64,000 bases of DNA from the NCBI RefSeq assembly GCF_045866565.1, contig NZ_BAAFZV010000001.1, positions 620,001 through 684,000 of the forward strand, given 5' to 3'. Position 1 is the stretch's first letter. The number at the start of each line of letters is the position of its first letter. The translations under genes were made by a program, and so were the position numbers. Below, piece by piece: positions 53,433 to 63,465 of the stretch. This DNA is from Cognatilysobacter claricitrinus (GTDB lineage Bacteria; Pseudomonadota; Gammaproteobacteria; Xanthomonadales; Xanthomonadaceae). Below the pieces are notes generated by a model that made no database searches, was not told where the DNA came from, and was given only the letters and a program-made list of their open reading frames with translations.

Positions 53433-56400
53433 ATGACCAGCACCGCCGAACTTTCGTCGCCCGCCTCGGCCGACACGGGCCTCACGCGTTCCGTCGTCGA
53501 CCCCGACTACACGCTCGACCACAAGTACAGCCGTGTCGACGGCCGCATCTACCTGTCCGGCGTGCAGGCCCTTGTCCGCCTGCCGCTGATGCAGCGCCTG
53601 CGCGACCAAGCCGCGGGCCTCAACACCGGCGGCTTCGTCTCCGGTTATCGCGGCTCGCCGCTCGGTGGCTTCGACCTCGAACTCTGGCGCGCGAAGAAGC
53701 ACCTCGAAGCCGCGGGCGTGAAGTTCACCCCGGGCCTCAACGAGGACCTCGGCGCGACCATGGTCTGGGGCACCCAGCAGACCGGCCTGTTCCCGGGCGC
53801 GAAGGTCGATGGCGTCTACGGCATGTGGTACGGCAAGGGCCCGGGCGTGGACCGCTGCGGCGACGTGTTCAAGCACGCCAATGCCGCCGGCACCGCGAAG
53901 CACGGCGGCGTGCTTGCTTTGGCCGCAGATGACCATGCGTGTCGCTCTTCGACCCTGCCGCACGGTTCCGAGCACGAATTCGTCAGTGCGCTTATGCCGG
54001 TGCTGAACCCGGCCGGCGTGCAGGACATCCTCGACATGGGCCTCGTGGGCTGGGCGATGTCGCGTTATACGGGCCGCTGGGTCGGCTTCAAGACGATCGC
54101 CGAGACGGTGGAGTCGTCGGCCTCGGTCGACGCCAATCCGCTGGCGCGCGAGATCGTCATCCCGACCGACTTCGACATGCCGGAAGGCGGCCTCAACATC
54201 CGCTGGCCGGATCCGCCGCTGAACCAGGAGATGCGCCTGCACCAGTACGCGGTGAAGGCGGCGCAGGCGTTCGCGCGTGCGAACAGGATCGATCGCATCG
54301 TCATCGATTCGCCGGCTGCGCGCCTGGGCATCATCACCACCGGCAAGTCGTACCTCGACGTGCTGCAGGCGCTGGAATACCTCGGCCTCGACGAACGCGC
54401 GTGCAGCGACCTCGGCATCCGCGTCTACAAGGTCGGCATGACCTGGCCGCTGGAACCGGTCGGCCTGCGTGCATTCGCGCGTGGCCTGAGCGACATCCTC
54501 GTCGTCGAGGAAAAACTGTCCTTCATCGAAAGCCAGATGAAGGAGCAGATGTACAACTGGCCGGAGCGTCCGTCGGTCGTCGGCAAGTACGACGAGAGCG
54601 GCGAGTGGATCCTGCCGTCGACGTCGGAACTGACGCCGGCACGCATCGCGCGCGTGATCGCGCAGCGCATCCAGCGTTTCCACGATTCGTCGCACATCCG
54701 CGACGTGCTCGCGTGGATGGAGCAGAAGGAATCCGAGCTCGCGCTGCCGCGCGCTGCGTTCCCGCGCGTGCCGCACTACTGCTCGGGCTGCCCGCACAAC
54801 ACATCGACGGTGGTGCCGGAGGGTTCGCGCGCGCTCGCGGGCATCGGCTGCCATTACATGGTCACGTGGATGGATCGGAACACCGATACGTTCACGCACA
54901 TGGGCGGCGAAGGCGTGACGTGGGCGGGCCAGGCCGCGTTCACCGAGACGGAGCACGTGTTCCAGAACCTCGGCGACGGCACCTACTTCCACAGCGGTTC
55001 GCTGGCGATCCGCCAGGCGATCGCGGCGGGCGTCAACATCACCTACAAGATCCTCTACAACGACGCGGTCGCGATGACGGGCGGCCAGCCGGTCGACGGC
55101 ACGTTGAGCGTTCCGCAGATCGCGCATCAGGTGCGTTCGGAAGGTGTGCAGACGATCGTGCTGCTGTCCGACGACATCGCGAAGTGGAGCGATCACTCGA
55201 TCTTCCCGAGCGGCGTCGAATTCCTCGACCGTCGCGAGCTCGACGCGGTGCAGCGTCGGCTGCGCGAAGTGAAGGGCACCAGCGTGCTGATCTATGACCA
55301 GACCTGCGCGACGGAAAAACGTCGTCGTCGCAAGCGCGGCAAGATGGTCGATCCGCAGAAGCGCGTGGTCGTCAATTCGCTGGTCTGCGAAGGCTGCGGC
55401 GACTGCGGCAAGAAGTCGTTCTGCGTGTCGGTGCTGCCGAAGGAAACCGAGTTCGGCCGCAAGCGCGAGATCGACCAGAGCAATTGCAACAAGGACTTCA
55501 GCTGCGTCGAAGGCTTCTGCCCGAGCTTTGTCACCGTCGAAGGCGGCGCGCTGCGCAAGAAGAAGGGTGCATCGAACGCGAAGGATCGTCTCGGCGATCT
55601 GCCGATGCCGACGCTGCCCGCGCTCGACAAGCCCTGGAACATCCTGATCACCGGCGTCGGCGGCACCGGCGTCGTCACCATCGGTGCGCTGCTCGGCATG
55701 GCCGGGCATCTCGAAGGCAAGGGCGCGAGCGTGCTCGACCAGACCGGCCTCGCGCAGAAGGGCGGCGCGGTCACCACGCACATCCGCATCGCGAACGCGC
55801 CGGCCGATATCCACGCCGTGCGTATTGCTGCAGGTGAAGCGGACCTTGTGCTCGGCTGCGACATGGTCGTCGTCAACGATTACTGGGCGCTTTCGAAGGT
55901 GCGTTCGGGCCGCACGCAGGTCGTGCTCAACAGTTATGAAGCGATGCCCGGCACGTTCACCACGCGCCCGGACATGGACTTCCCGGCCGCCGACATCGTC
56001 GACGCCGTGCGTCGCGCGCTCGACGGTGGCGAACCGCATGTGGTCGATGCGACGCAACTCGCCACCGCGCTGCTGGGTGATGCCATCGCGACCAACCTCT
56101 TCATGCTCGGCTACGCCTGGCAGCAGGGCCTGGTGCCGGTGTCGTTCGAATCGCTGATGCGCGCCGTCGAGCTCAACGGCGCGGCGATCGAGATGAACAA
56201 GACCGCGTTCGCCTGGGGTCGCCTCGCCTCGATCGACCCGGCCGCCGTCGCCGAGGCCGCGGGCCTCAAGACCAACCGCCGCACCGCCGCCGAGGCCACG
56301 CCGCACGCGCTGCCGATGCTGCCGCCCGCGCAGTGGGAAGGCCACGAGGCCGGCGGCCCGAGCATCCCGCGCGCGATGCCGGTGCACGACGACCTGCGCC

Positions 56401-57119
56401 ACGTGCCCGCGCACGGCGACGACAACGTCGTGTTCCTGCCGCTCGACGACGCACGCCTGTCGCGTTCGCTCGACGAAGTGATCGCGCGTCGCGTGAAGTT
56501 CCTCACCGAGTACCAGAACGCCGCGTACGCCAAGCGCTATTCGGACTTCGTTGCTAAGGTGCGTGCCGCCGAGGAAGCGAAGGCGCCGGGCAGCACGGAT
56601 CTCGCCGAAGCCGTGGCGCGTTATGCGTTCAAGCTGATGGCCTACAAGGACGAATACGAAGTCGCGCGCCTGTACACCAGCGGCGAGTTCGAGCGCCGCG
56701 TTCGCGATCAGTTCGAAGGCGACTTCAAACTGCGCTTCCACCTCGCGCCGCCGATGCTGTCGAAGAAGGACGCGCAGGGCCGCGGCGTCAAGAAGGCCTA
56801 CGGCCCGTGGGTGTTCACCGCGTTCAAGCTGCTCGCGAAGATGCGCGGCCTGCGCGGCACCGCGCTCGACGTGTTCGGCAAGACGCACGAGCGCCGCATG
56901 GAGCGCCAGCTCATCGCCGACTACATGCGCACCGTCGACGGCCTGCTCGGCAAGCTCGATGCCGGCAACGTCGACCTCGCCGCGCAGATCGCGTCGGTCC
57001 CGGAACACATCCGCGGCTACGGCCACGTCAAGGAAGACCACTTCGCCAAGGCGAAGGCACGCGAGGCCGAACTGCTGCGCGAATGGGACAACCCGCTGCG
57101 ACTCGTCCGCGTCGCCTGA
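53433..57119 (+). CDS. Fused indolepyruvate ferredoxin oxidoreductase
   Basis: The 1228-residue protein joins subunits normally separate in archaea (IorA plus IorB). Residues 30-400 are the pyruvate:ferredoxin-type N-terminal part (GFVSGYRGSPLGGFD). The TPP-binding domain (about 445-620) has YCSGCPHNTSTV, NLGDGTYFHSG and LYNDAVAMTGGQP. A Cys cluster follows (CEGCGDCGKKSFC and CNKDFSCVEGFC, about 651-690) for a 4Fe-4S centre. The gamma-type domain (about 735-920) starts with GVGGTGVVT, and the last 250 residues are family-specific. It oxidatively decarboxylates aryl or branched 2-oxoacids. A terminator follows. Confidence 0.95.
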   Translation: MTSTAELSSPASADTGLTRSVVDPDYTLDHKYSRVDGRIYLSGVQALVRLPLMQRLRDQAAGLNTGGFVSGYRGSPLGGFDLELWRAKKHLEAAGVKFTPGLNEDLGATMVWGTQQTGLFPGAKVDGVYGMWYGKGPGVDRCGDVFKHANAAGTAKHGGVLALAADDHACRSSTLPHGSEHEFVSALMPVLNPAGVQDILDMGLVGWAMSRYTGRWVGFKTIAETVESSASVDANPLAREIVIPTDFDMPEGGLNIRWPDPPLNQEMRLHQYAVKAAQAFARANRIDRIVIDSPAARLGIITTGKSYLDVLQALEYLGLDERACSDLGIRVYKVGMTWPLEPVGLRAFARGLSDILVVEEKLSFIESQMKEQMYNWPERPSVVGKYDESGEWILPSTSELTPARIARVIAQRIQRFHDSSHIRDVLAWMEQKESELALPRAAFPRVPHYCSGCPHNTSTVVPEGSRALAGIGCHYMVTWMDRNTDTFTHMGGEGVTWAGQAAFTETEHVFQNLGDGTYFHSGSLAIRQAIAAGVNITYKILYNDAVAMTGGQPVDGTLSVPQIAHQVRSEGVQTIVLLSDDIAKWSDHSIFPSGVEFLDRRELDAVQRRLREVKGTSVLIYDQTCATEKRRRRKRGKMVDPQKRVVVNSLVCEGCGDCGKKSFCVSVLPKETEFGRKREIDQSNCNKDFSCVEGFCPSFVTVEGGALRKKKGASNAKDRLGDLPMPTLPALDKPWNILITGVGGTGVVTIGALLGMAGHLEGKGASVLDQTGLAQKGGAVTTHIRIANAPADIHAVRIAAGEADLVLGCDMVVVNDYWALSKVRSGRTQVVLNSYEAMPGTFTTRPDMDFPAADIVDAVRRALDGGEPHVVDATQLATALLGDAIATNLFMLGYAWQQGLVPVSFESLMRAVELNGAAIEMNKTAFAWGRLASIDPAAVAEAAGLKTNRRTAAEATPHALPMLPPAQWEGHEAGGPSIPRAMPVHDDLRHVPAHGDDNVVFLPLDDARLSRSLDEVIARRVKFLTEYQNAAYAKRYSDFVAKVRAAEEAKAPGSTDLAEAVARYAFKLMAYKDEYEVARLYTSGEFERRVRDQFEGDFKLRFHLAPPMLSKKDAQGRGVKKAYGPWVFTAFKLLAKMRGLRGTALDVFGKTHERRMERQLIADYMRTVDGLLGKLDAGNVDLAAQIASVPEHIRGYGHVKEDHFAKAKAREAELLREWDNPLRLVRVA

Positions 57120-57125
57120 CCCCCA

Positions 57126-57155
57126 GGAAGCCCCGCTCCGGCGGGGCTTCCTCGT
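57126..57155 (+). terminator. Terminator of the indolepyruvate oxidoreductase gene
   Basis: GGAAGCCCCGC (57126-57136), loop TCCG, GCGGGGCTTCC (57141-57151), then CGTTT. Perfect 11-bp stem with a short T tract. Confidence 0.8.
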
Positions 57156-57237
57156 TTACGGCATGCTCCGCACGCGGCCAACCCCGTGGGGCCTGGTCGA
57201 GCGTTCGACCTCGCACACCGCCTACCGGGACCTCGCC

Positions 57238-59124
57238 ATGTCGCACCCGCTCCGCACCGCGCTCGTCGCCGCGCTGACGCTCGCCCTCGCCGGCGGCGCA
57301 GCCCCCGCATCCGCCGCGACCCTCAAGCCCTATCGCAGCGAAGCGCAGCTCACCCGCGCACTCGATGCATGGAAAGCGCGCGAGCTGCGCGCGAGCCGGC
57401 GCCGGGAGCGCGCGATGGCCACCGCCATGCCGGCCAGCACGAACCCGCCCGCGCCGCCACCGGCACCCATGGCGGCGCCGTCGCCTGCGGAACCGGCGAT
57501 GCTCAGCGACGCTTCGCCGGCTGGCGCGGCCGCGAACGAATCCATCACCAACAACCAGACCCAGGGCGTCGACGAAGGCGACATCGTCAAGCGCGCCGGC
57601 GACGTGCTGGTGGTGCTGCGCCGCGGCCGACTGTTCACCGTGCGCGTCGCCGACGATCGCCTCGAGACCGTGGCAAGCGCGGACGCATTCGGCAATGACG
57701 TCGATCCATCCGGCACCTGGTACGACGAGATGCTGGTGAGCCGCGACACCGTCGCCGTCATCGGCTACAGCTATGCGCGCGGCGGTACGGAGGTCGGCCT
57801 GTTCGATCTCGCGCGCGACGGCGGCCTGCACTACCGCGCCACCTACCAGCTGCGCAGCAGCGACTACTACTCCTCGCGCAACTACGCGAGCCGTCTGGTC
57901 GGCCACAAGCTGGTGTTCTATTCGCCGTCCGACCTGAACCCGTGGTCGGACTGGCGCAAGTCGCTGCCGGCCTACCGGCACTGGACGCACGACGCCACGC
58001 CGGAGTCGTTCAAGCGCATGCTGCCGGCGACGCGCGTCTATCGCGGCCTCGACGAACTCGGTGACTCCGTGGCGCTGCACACCGTGTCGGTCTGCGACCT
58101 CGATCGCCCGGACATGGACTGCGAGGCGACCGCGGTGCTCGGCGGTTCCGGCAGCACGTTCTACGTGTCGGAAGACGCCGTCTACATCTGGACCACCGGC
58201 GCGCGCAACGAACACGGCACGCCCGCGGCGGGCGTGGTGCGCATGCCGCTCGACGGCGGCGCGCCGTCGATGCTGGGCGCGTGGGGCGCACCGATCGACC
58301 AGATGGCGTTCCTGCAGAAGGACGGTTGGCTCAACGTGCTGGTCGCGCGCGACGGCGACGGCGACCGCATGTGGAGCGCGACGCGCGGCGGTGGCGACAT
58401 GGCGCTGATGCGCGTGCCGCTGTCGGCGTTCGGCAACCTGCATGCGCATGCCAGGCGCGAACAGTTCCGGCTGCTGCCCGGCACCTCGGCGTACGACGTG
58501 CACCAGCGCTTCATCGGCGACTGGCTGGTCTACGGCGACGGCGTGTGGGACGGCAAGAAGCAGACCGTGCACGCCGTTCGCTATGCGTCGACGACACCCG
58601 CGCAGTCGATGACGCTGCCGCACCGCCTCGAACGCATCGACGCGCTCGGCACCGACGGCGTGCTGGTTGGCAACGACGGCGACGACCTCGTGTTCACCGG
58701 CCTGCGACTGCGCGGCGATTCGGCGTCGATCGCCGATGCCTACCGGCGCACCGGCGCGCAGCAGGGTGACGATCGCACCCACGGATTCTTCTATCGCCCG
58801 CAGGACGCCGACAGCGGCATGCTCGGCCTGCCCATCCTGCGCGGCGGTGAACGCGCGGGCGCATCGGTGCTGTACCTGCGCAACCGCGCGCTCACGCTGT
58901 CGCCGCTCGGCACGCTCGACTCGCATCCGGTCAGCGGCGACGACGCCTGCCGCGCCAGCTGCGTGGACTGGTACGGCAATGCGCGGCCGATCTTCCTCGG
59001 CGATCGCGTTTTCGCACTGCTCGGCTACGAGCTGGTCGAAGGCCGCGTCGACGGTGATGCGATCAGCGAACGACGTCGCGTCGATTTCGCGCCGCGCCGA
59101 GCGGTGGTCGTCAGCGGCAAGTAG
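57238..59124 (+). CDS. Secreted beta-propeller-domain protein
   Basis: The start at 57238 (MSHPLRTALVAALTLALAGGAAPASA) gives 628 residues with a signal peptide. A Pro/Ala-rich linker precedes the family signature TNNQTQGVDEGDIVKRAGDVLVVLRRGRLF. The following ~500 residues have regularly spaced strands (FYVSEDAVYIWTTGA, WLNVLVARDGDGDRMW, LVYGDGVWDG) typical of the C-terminal beta-propeller domain of this family. Two Cys pairs are present. It is a periplasmic or surface protein of unknown role. Confidence 0.85.
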   Translation: MSHPLRTALVAALTLALAGGAAPASAATLKPYRSEAQLTRALDAWKARELRASRRRERAMATAMPASTNPPAPPPAPMAAPSPAEPAMLSDASPAGAAANESITNNQTQGVDEGDIVKRAGDVLVVLRRGRLFTVRVADDRLETVASADAFGNDVDPSGTWYDEMLVSRDTVAVIGYSYARGGTEVGLFDLARDGGLHYRATYQLRSSDYYSSRNYASRLVGHKLVFYSPSDLNPWSDWRKSLPAYRHWTHDATPESFKRMLPATRVYRGLDELGDSVALHTVSVCDLDRPDMDCEATAVLGGSGSTFYVSEDAVYIWTTGARNEHGTPAAGVVRMPLDGGAPSMLGAWGAPIDQMAFLQKDGWLNVLVARDGDGDRMWSATRGGGDMALMRVPLSAFGNLHAHARREQFRLLPGTSAYDVHQRFIGDWLVYGDGVWDGKKQTVHAVRYASTTPAQSMTLPHRLERIDALGTDGVLVGNDGDDLVFTGLRLRGDSASIADAYRRTGAQQGDDRTHGFFYRPQDADSGMLGLPILRGGERAGASVLYLRNRALTLSPLGTLDSHPVSGDDACRASCVDWYGNARPIFLGDRVFALLGYELVEGRVDGDAISERRRVDFAPRRAVVVSGK

Positions 59125-59234
59125 TCGGCCGGCGCGTAACCGATCGCTAACGCGACGTGGCCGACGGGCGGCCGCCGAGCCTTACGACGCGTGACCTATA
59201 AGGGCTGCGGCGCGCCACGCGCCGGAGCCCGCGC

Positions 59235-60650
59235 ATGGTCTTCAACTCGCTCACCTTCGCCGTGTTCTTCGTGCTCGTGCTGGCGATGCATTCGTTGCCG
59301 CTCGGCTGGACGACGAAGAAGATCAACCTGCTCATCGCGAGCTACCTGTTCTACGCCGCGTGGAATCCGCCGTTCATCCTGCTGCTTTGGATTTCCACGG
59401 TGGTCGACTGGTTCGCCGCGCAGGGCCTGGTGCGCGCGCAGAAACCGGTCGCGCGAAAGGCGTGGATGCTGCTGTCGGTAGTGGTCAACCTGGGCATGCT
59501 CGCCTGGTTCAAGTACGGCGAGTTCGCGCTCGACAACTTCGCCGCGCTGATGCATTCGCTGGGCGTCGCGTACCAGCCGCCGAAGTCCGACATCGTGCTT
59601 CCGGTCGGCATCTCGTTCTATACGTTCGCAACGCTGTCCTACACGCTCGACGTCTACCTGCGCCGCGCCATGCCCGCGCGCAACTTCCTGGATTACGCGC
59701 TGTTCGTGACGTTCTTCCCGCACCTCGTCGCCGGCCCGATCATGCGGCCGACCGAACTGGTGCCGCAGTTCGAACAGCCAAGGCGTGCGAGCGGCGATGC
59801 GATCCGCTTCGGCCTGGCGCTGATGACGCTGGGCCTCTTCATGAAGGTGGTGCTGGCGGACGGCTTCCTCGCGCCGCCCGCCGAAGGCGTGTTCGACGCG
59901 AAAACCGCACCCGGCGCGCTCGATGCATGGATCGGCACGCTCGCCTTCAGCGGGCAGATCTTCTGCGATTTCGCCGGCTACTCCACCACCGCGATCGGCG
60001 CGGCGATGTGCCTGGGCTTCGCGATGCCCGACAACTTCCGCTTCCCGTATGCGGCGGTGGGCTTCTCGGATTTCTGGCGACGCTGGCACATCACCCTGTC
60101 GTCCTGGCTGCGCGATTACCTGTACATCCCGCTCGGTGGCAATCGCCACGGGCCGGCGCGCACCTACATCGCGCTGATGCTGACGATGCTGCTGGGCGGC
60201 CTTTGGCACGGCGCGAACTGGACCTTCGTCGCCTGGGGCGGCCTGCACGGCGTGTACCTCGCGAGCGAACGCATGGTGCGCTCGCGCTTCGGCCATTGGC
60301 GACCGGGACCGTTCGCGTTCTTCGCGCTGGGCCTGCTCACCTACACGCTGATCAACGTGACCTGGGTGTTCTTCCGTTCGAAGACGTTCGGCGGCGCATT
60401 CACCATGCTGCGCGGCATGGCCGGCGCGACGCCGCATCCGATGCCGCTGCTGTCGGCGTTCGAACTGGGTGCGGTGGCGTTGATCATGGCGTCGATCATC
60501 GCCGTGCATTGGCGCATGCGCGACACCACGCTGGAGGCCGTCGTCGCGCGCGTACCGGCGCCGGCGATCGCGCTGGGCTGGGCCGCGATGGCGTTCGCGA
60601 TCGTGATCGAACAGGGAGAAGGCAATGCCTTCATCTATTTCCAGTTTTGA
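59235..60650 (+). CDS. MBOAT-family O-acyltransferase (AlgI-like)
   Basis: The 471-residue protein has about ten hydrophobic helices and the MBOAT core: LPVGISFYTFATLSYTLDVY, FVTFFPHLVAGPIMRP, FSDFWRRWHITLSSWLRDYLYIPLGG and the catalytic His in LLGGLWHGANWTFV. Such enzymes transfer acyl groups across the inner membrane to a periplasmic polymer. The downstream SGNH-like gene overlaps it by 26 bp and likely provides the second transfer step, as in AlgI-AlgJ/X or DltB-DltD. No polymer genes are nearby. Confidence 0.93.
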   Translation: MVFNSLTFAVFFVLVLAMHSLPLGWTTKKINLLIASYLFYAAWNPPFILLLWISTVVDWFAAQGLVRAQKPVARKAWMLLSVVVNLGMLAWFKYGEFALDNFAALMHSLGVAYQPPKSDIVLPVGISFYTFATLSYTLDVYLRRAMPARNFLDYALFVTFFPHLVAGPIMRPTELVPQFEQPRRASGDAIRFGLALMTLGLFMKVVLADGFLAPPAEGVFDAKTAPGALDAWIGTLAFSGQIFCDFAGYSTTAIGAAMCLGFAMPDNFRFPYAAVGFSDFWRRWHITLSSWLRDYLYIPLGGNRHGPARTYIALMLTMLLGGLWHGANWTFVAWGGLHGVYLASERMVRSRFGHWRPGPFAFFALGLLTYTLINVTWVFFRSKTFGGAFTMLRGMAGATPHPMPLLSAFELGAVALIMASIIAVHWRMRDTTLEAVVARVPAPAIALGWAAMAFAIVIEQGEGNAFIYFQF

Positions 60651-61836
60651 GGCGCTGCCGGACGCGGTACGCGCCACCGCAGCCGATCGCCCGGGCGAAG
60701 CGCAGCCGGTGCCGGTGCGCCCGATCCCACCGCGGCCATGGCGCGGCATCGGCGTGGTCGCGCTCATGCTCACCGTCATCGCGCTCGCGGGCTGGGAATG
60801 GCAGATGCGACGCGTCGGCCTGCGCGCGGGCGACTACAGCATCGATGCCTCGGGCTGGGCCGCGGCGCGGCGACAGATCGACGTCGCCAATGTGCCCGTC
60901 GTGATCGTCGGCGACTCGCGCATCCTGTTCGACACCGACCTCGACCGTTTCCAGCAACTCACCGGCGTCCGCCCGCTGCAGCTCGCGCTGCCCGGCAGCA
61001 ACGCGCGGCCGTTCCTCGAGGACGTCGCCAACGACCCGCATTTCCACGGCCTGCTCATCGTCGGCCTGGCCGACATGTCCTACTTCCGCGATGGCGTTGG
61101 CAATGGGGAGCGCGCGCTCGATCGCTACCACAGCGAGATGCCGTCGCAACGCACCGGCTACCTCGTGTCGCGCGCGCTGGAGAAACGCTTCGCCTTCATC
61201 GACCCGGCCTACCGGCTCAGCACGCTCGTCTATTCGGCCGATCGCGGCCAGCGACGCGGCGGCGCGTCGTGGTACTTCCGGCCGTGGAAACTGATCGACA
61301 TCGACGAACGCGGCCAGGCCGCGCTCTGGTCGAAGATCGAAACCGATGCGCGCCTTCGCACGCAGGCGCGGCAGGCATGGCTGGACATGCCGGGCCGGCC
61401 GCCGCGGCCGCCTGTCGACGCGAAGGTCATCGCGTCGACGCTGGCGAAGACGCAGGCCGCCGTGGCGCGCATCCGTGCGCGCGGCGGCGAGGTGGTGTTC
61501 GTGCGACCACCGTCGACCGGGCCGTTGCGCATCCGCGAGGAACAGCGCATCCCGCGCCGGTCCGGATGGGATGCGCTGCTGGCGCGAGCGCACGCCGCCG
61601 GCATCCATTTCGACGACCACCCCGAGTTGCAGGGCCTCGACGTGCCCGAGTGGTCGCATCTGTCGCAGCGCTGCCAGCGCGTCTACACCGACGGCTACGT
61701 ACGCCTGCTGGCGCACGCGACGCCGCGCATCACGCTGCGCGCGGACGCACCGCCGCCGCTGGCCGCACGCGATTGCGTGGCGACGACGCCGGACGCGGTC
61801 GCCAACGCGAACGCCCGGCCGAAGCCGGGCGTGTGA
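60625..61836 (+). CDS. SGNH-type partner of the MBOAT acyltransferase
   Basis: Its start has a good GGAGAAGG site within the end of the MBOAT gene (26-bp overlap). A single N-terminal helix (IGVVALMLTVIALAGW) anchors a periplasmic domain. The motif VVIVGDSRILFDTD carries the GDS-type nucleophile Ser of SGNH hydrolases, and DVPEWSHLS near residue 340 supplies a possible D..H pair. It resembles DltD/AlgX-like partners. Inferred task: pass the acyl group from the MBOAT to a polymer or lipid. Confidence 0.82.
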   Translation: MPSSISSFEALPDAVRATAADRPGEAQPVPVRPIPPRPWRGIGVVALMLTVIALAGWEWQMRRVGLRAGDYSIDASGWAAARRQIDVANVPVVIVGDSRILFDTDLDRFQQLTGVRPLQLALPGSNARPFLEDVANDPHFHGLLIVGLADMSYFRDGVGNGERALDRYHSEMPSQRTGYLVSRALEKRFAFIDPAYRLSTLVYSADRGQRRGGASWYFRPWKLIDIDERGQAALWSKIETDARLRTQARQAWLDMPGRPPRPPVDAKVIASTLAKTQAAVARIRARGGEVVFVRPPSTGPLRIREEQRIPRRSGWDALLARAHAAGIHFDDHPELQGLDVPEWSHLSQRCQRVYTDGYVRLLAHATPRITLRADAPPPLAARDCVATTPDAVANANARPKPGV

Positions 61837-61854
61837 GCGAACGCGGCGCGTGGG

Positions 61855-62676
61855 TCAGTTACCGGCCAGCGCGCTGACCGCCGTCGCGGCGACCGGCGTC
61901 GTCATTGCCGGCGCTGTGTCGGCGGACGTCGCGGTCGTGGGCGTCGGAGCTGGCGCTTCGATCGCGCCGGTCGACGCGACCGTGCCGCCACCGGCGTTGA
62001 TCTCCGCCCCGGTCCACGGATCCACCGGAACGCGCGCGCCCGGATAAAGCACCGCGTCACTGAAATTGGTCGCGTCCGCGACGATCACGCGGCCGCCGCG
62101 TTCGGTGATCTTGAACAGCTGTTCCGCGAACGCCATCGGCAACCGCACGCACCCGTGTGACGCCGGATAGCCGGGGATGTGCCCGGCATGCAGCGCGACG
62201 CCGTCCCACGTGAGGCGCTGCATGAAGGGCATCGGCGCGTTGTCGTACTTGTTGGAGTGGTGCATCCGGTCCTTCTCGAGGATTTCGTACACGCCGGCCG
62301 GGGTGTCGTAGCCCGGTCGCCCGCTGCTGATCGTCGAGCGCGCGATGCGCACGTCGCCGCGATACACGTGCACCATCTGCGCCGGTAGCGACACCACGAT
62401 CGTGATCGGCCCGGTGGCCGCGTCGTTCGGCGTCCACTCGAACTTGCCCGCGGCGAGCGGTGCGTCCGGCGCGGGAAGTGACGGCGCGGTCAGCACTGCA
62501 TCGCCCGTCGTGGTCGCCGCGGCGGGTTCGACGATGGTCGCGTCCGGTTGCGCCGGCGTCGCGACGACATCCTGTGCGAATGCCGGTGCCTGGGCGAATG
62601 TGACGAGGGCGATGGCGAGCGCGCAAAACGTGCTCGGAACGCGACGGCGGACAGCGATGCGGGACGAGGTCTTCAT
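61855..62676 (-). CDS. L,D-transpeptidase (YkuD) with signal peptide
   Basis: The ATG at 62676 (MKTSSRIAVRRRVPSTFCALAI) gives 273 residues; a GTG at 62685 is possible. After the signal and an Ala/Thr/Pro-rich linker, the YkuD domain (about 75-205) shows VVSLPAQMVHVYRGDVRIA, SSGRPGYDTPAGVYEIL and the active site HAGHIPGYPASHGCVRLP with His and catalytic Cys. It forms 3-3 crosslinks in peptidoglycan or attaches lipoproteins. The C-terminal 60 residues are low-complexity. Confidence 0.93.
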   Translation of the reverse strand: MKTSSRIAVRRRVPSTFCALAIALVTFAQAPAFAQDVVATPAQPDATIVEPAAATTTGDAVLTAPSLPAPDAPLAAGKFEWTPNDAATGPITIVVSLPAQMVHVYRGDVRIARSTISSGRPGYDTPAGVYEILEKDRMHHSNKYDNAPMPFMQRLTWDGVALHAGHIPGYPASHGCVRLPMAFAEQLFKITERGGRVIVADATNFSDAVLYPGARVPVDPWTGAEINAGGGTVASTGAIEAPAPTPTTATSADTAPAMTTPVAATAVSALAGN

Positions 62677-62892
62677 GGAAGCCACGCTATCGGGCGCTCC
62701 ATCAGCGTCGGTTTGATCATCCCCACTGCGCGCTTAACGCGGCGTGCAAATTCGCGACTGAATTGCGCGTTCCCTTGATGCCGCGTGCAGCTCACCGCAC
62801 GTCGCCTGAACGAAATTCCGGTGTCCGCCTTTTCCACGCTTTCGACACGCGCGCATGCTCCACTCCGCTTACCTCTTCGACGGAGCATCGCG
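62677..62892. other. Divergent intergenic region
   Basis: These 216 bp lie between the L,D-transpeptidase (minus) and the 2H-like gene (plus). No ORF or strong hairpin was seen; it should contain both promoters. Confidence 0.5.
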
Positions 62893-63384
62893 ATGACGAC
62901 GTGGCCCGGCTGGTCGGACGACACCACCCTCGTGCTTCCGCTCGACGACGCGCCGCCCGGCGGAACGCTCGAGCTTGGCGGACGCCGTTTCGAGGCGAAG
63001 AACGAGCTGCACGTCACGCTGGTCGGCAAGCTGCTCGGCGCGGAGTTGCGACATGCACTCGGCGATCGCCTCGATGCGGCCACGCGCCCCGCGTTCGAAG
63101 CGTTGGACTGGTGGTACGCGCGCACCGGCGAGCACCGCCTGATCGAACGACCCGACACCACCGACGACGGCGATCGCGGCACGGTCGCCAGCGTGATTGA
63201 GCTGATCGAACTGCCCGCGCTCGACTGGTATTACCGCTGGCTGGGCGAATTGCTGGGCCGCCAGCTCCCGGTGCCGCCCGCGCACGTCACCCTGTACACG
63301 CACCGCAAAGCCAAGGGCATCGGCATTCCGACCACGCAGAGCCTGCGCGCGTGGTCGCGGGGCGCGGTGCCCGTGCCGGCCTGA
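62893..63384 (+). CDS. 2H-phosphoesterase-like protein
   Basis: The ATG at 62893 follows GGAG; the earlier in-frame ATG at 62785 is less likely. The 163-residue product has two H-x-T motifs, NELHVTLVGKLLG near residue 40 and PPAHVTLYTH near 137, spaced about 100 residues as in 2H phosphoesterases (RNA ligase-like, CPDase). Catalysis would need both His; substrate unknown. Confidence 0.7.
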   Translation: MTTWPGWSDDTTLVLPLDDAPPGGTLELGGRRFEAKNELHVTLVGKLLGAELRHALGDRLDAATRPAFEALDWWYARTGEHRLIERPDTTDDGDRGTVASVIELIELPALDWYYRWLGELLGRQLPVPPAHVTLYTHRKAKGIGIPTTQSLRAWSRGAVPVPA

Positions 63385-63465
63385 TCGCGTCCGCCGCGTC
63401 GCGGCGTCTCACAGGTTGCGACGCCTCTCCGGCCCAATGCCGCCCTCATACAACGGGGGCGGGCG

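Noticed and set aside
53340..57041. Minus-strand ORF of 1233 codons opposite the indolepyruvate oxidoreductase
   Set aside because: The composition is typical of antisense GC-rich frames, and the plus strand has intact TPP and Fe-S motifs.
59197..59202. -10 element TATAAG before the MBOAT gene
   Set aside because: No acceptable -35 was found at the right distance, so no promoter feature is listed.
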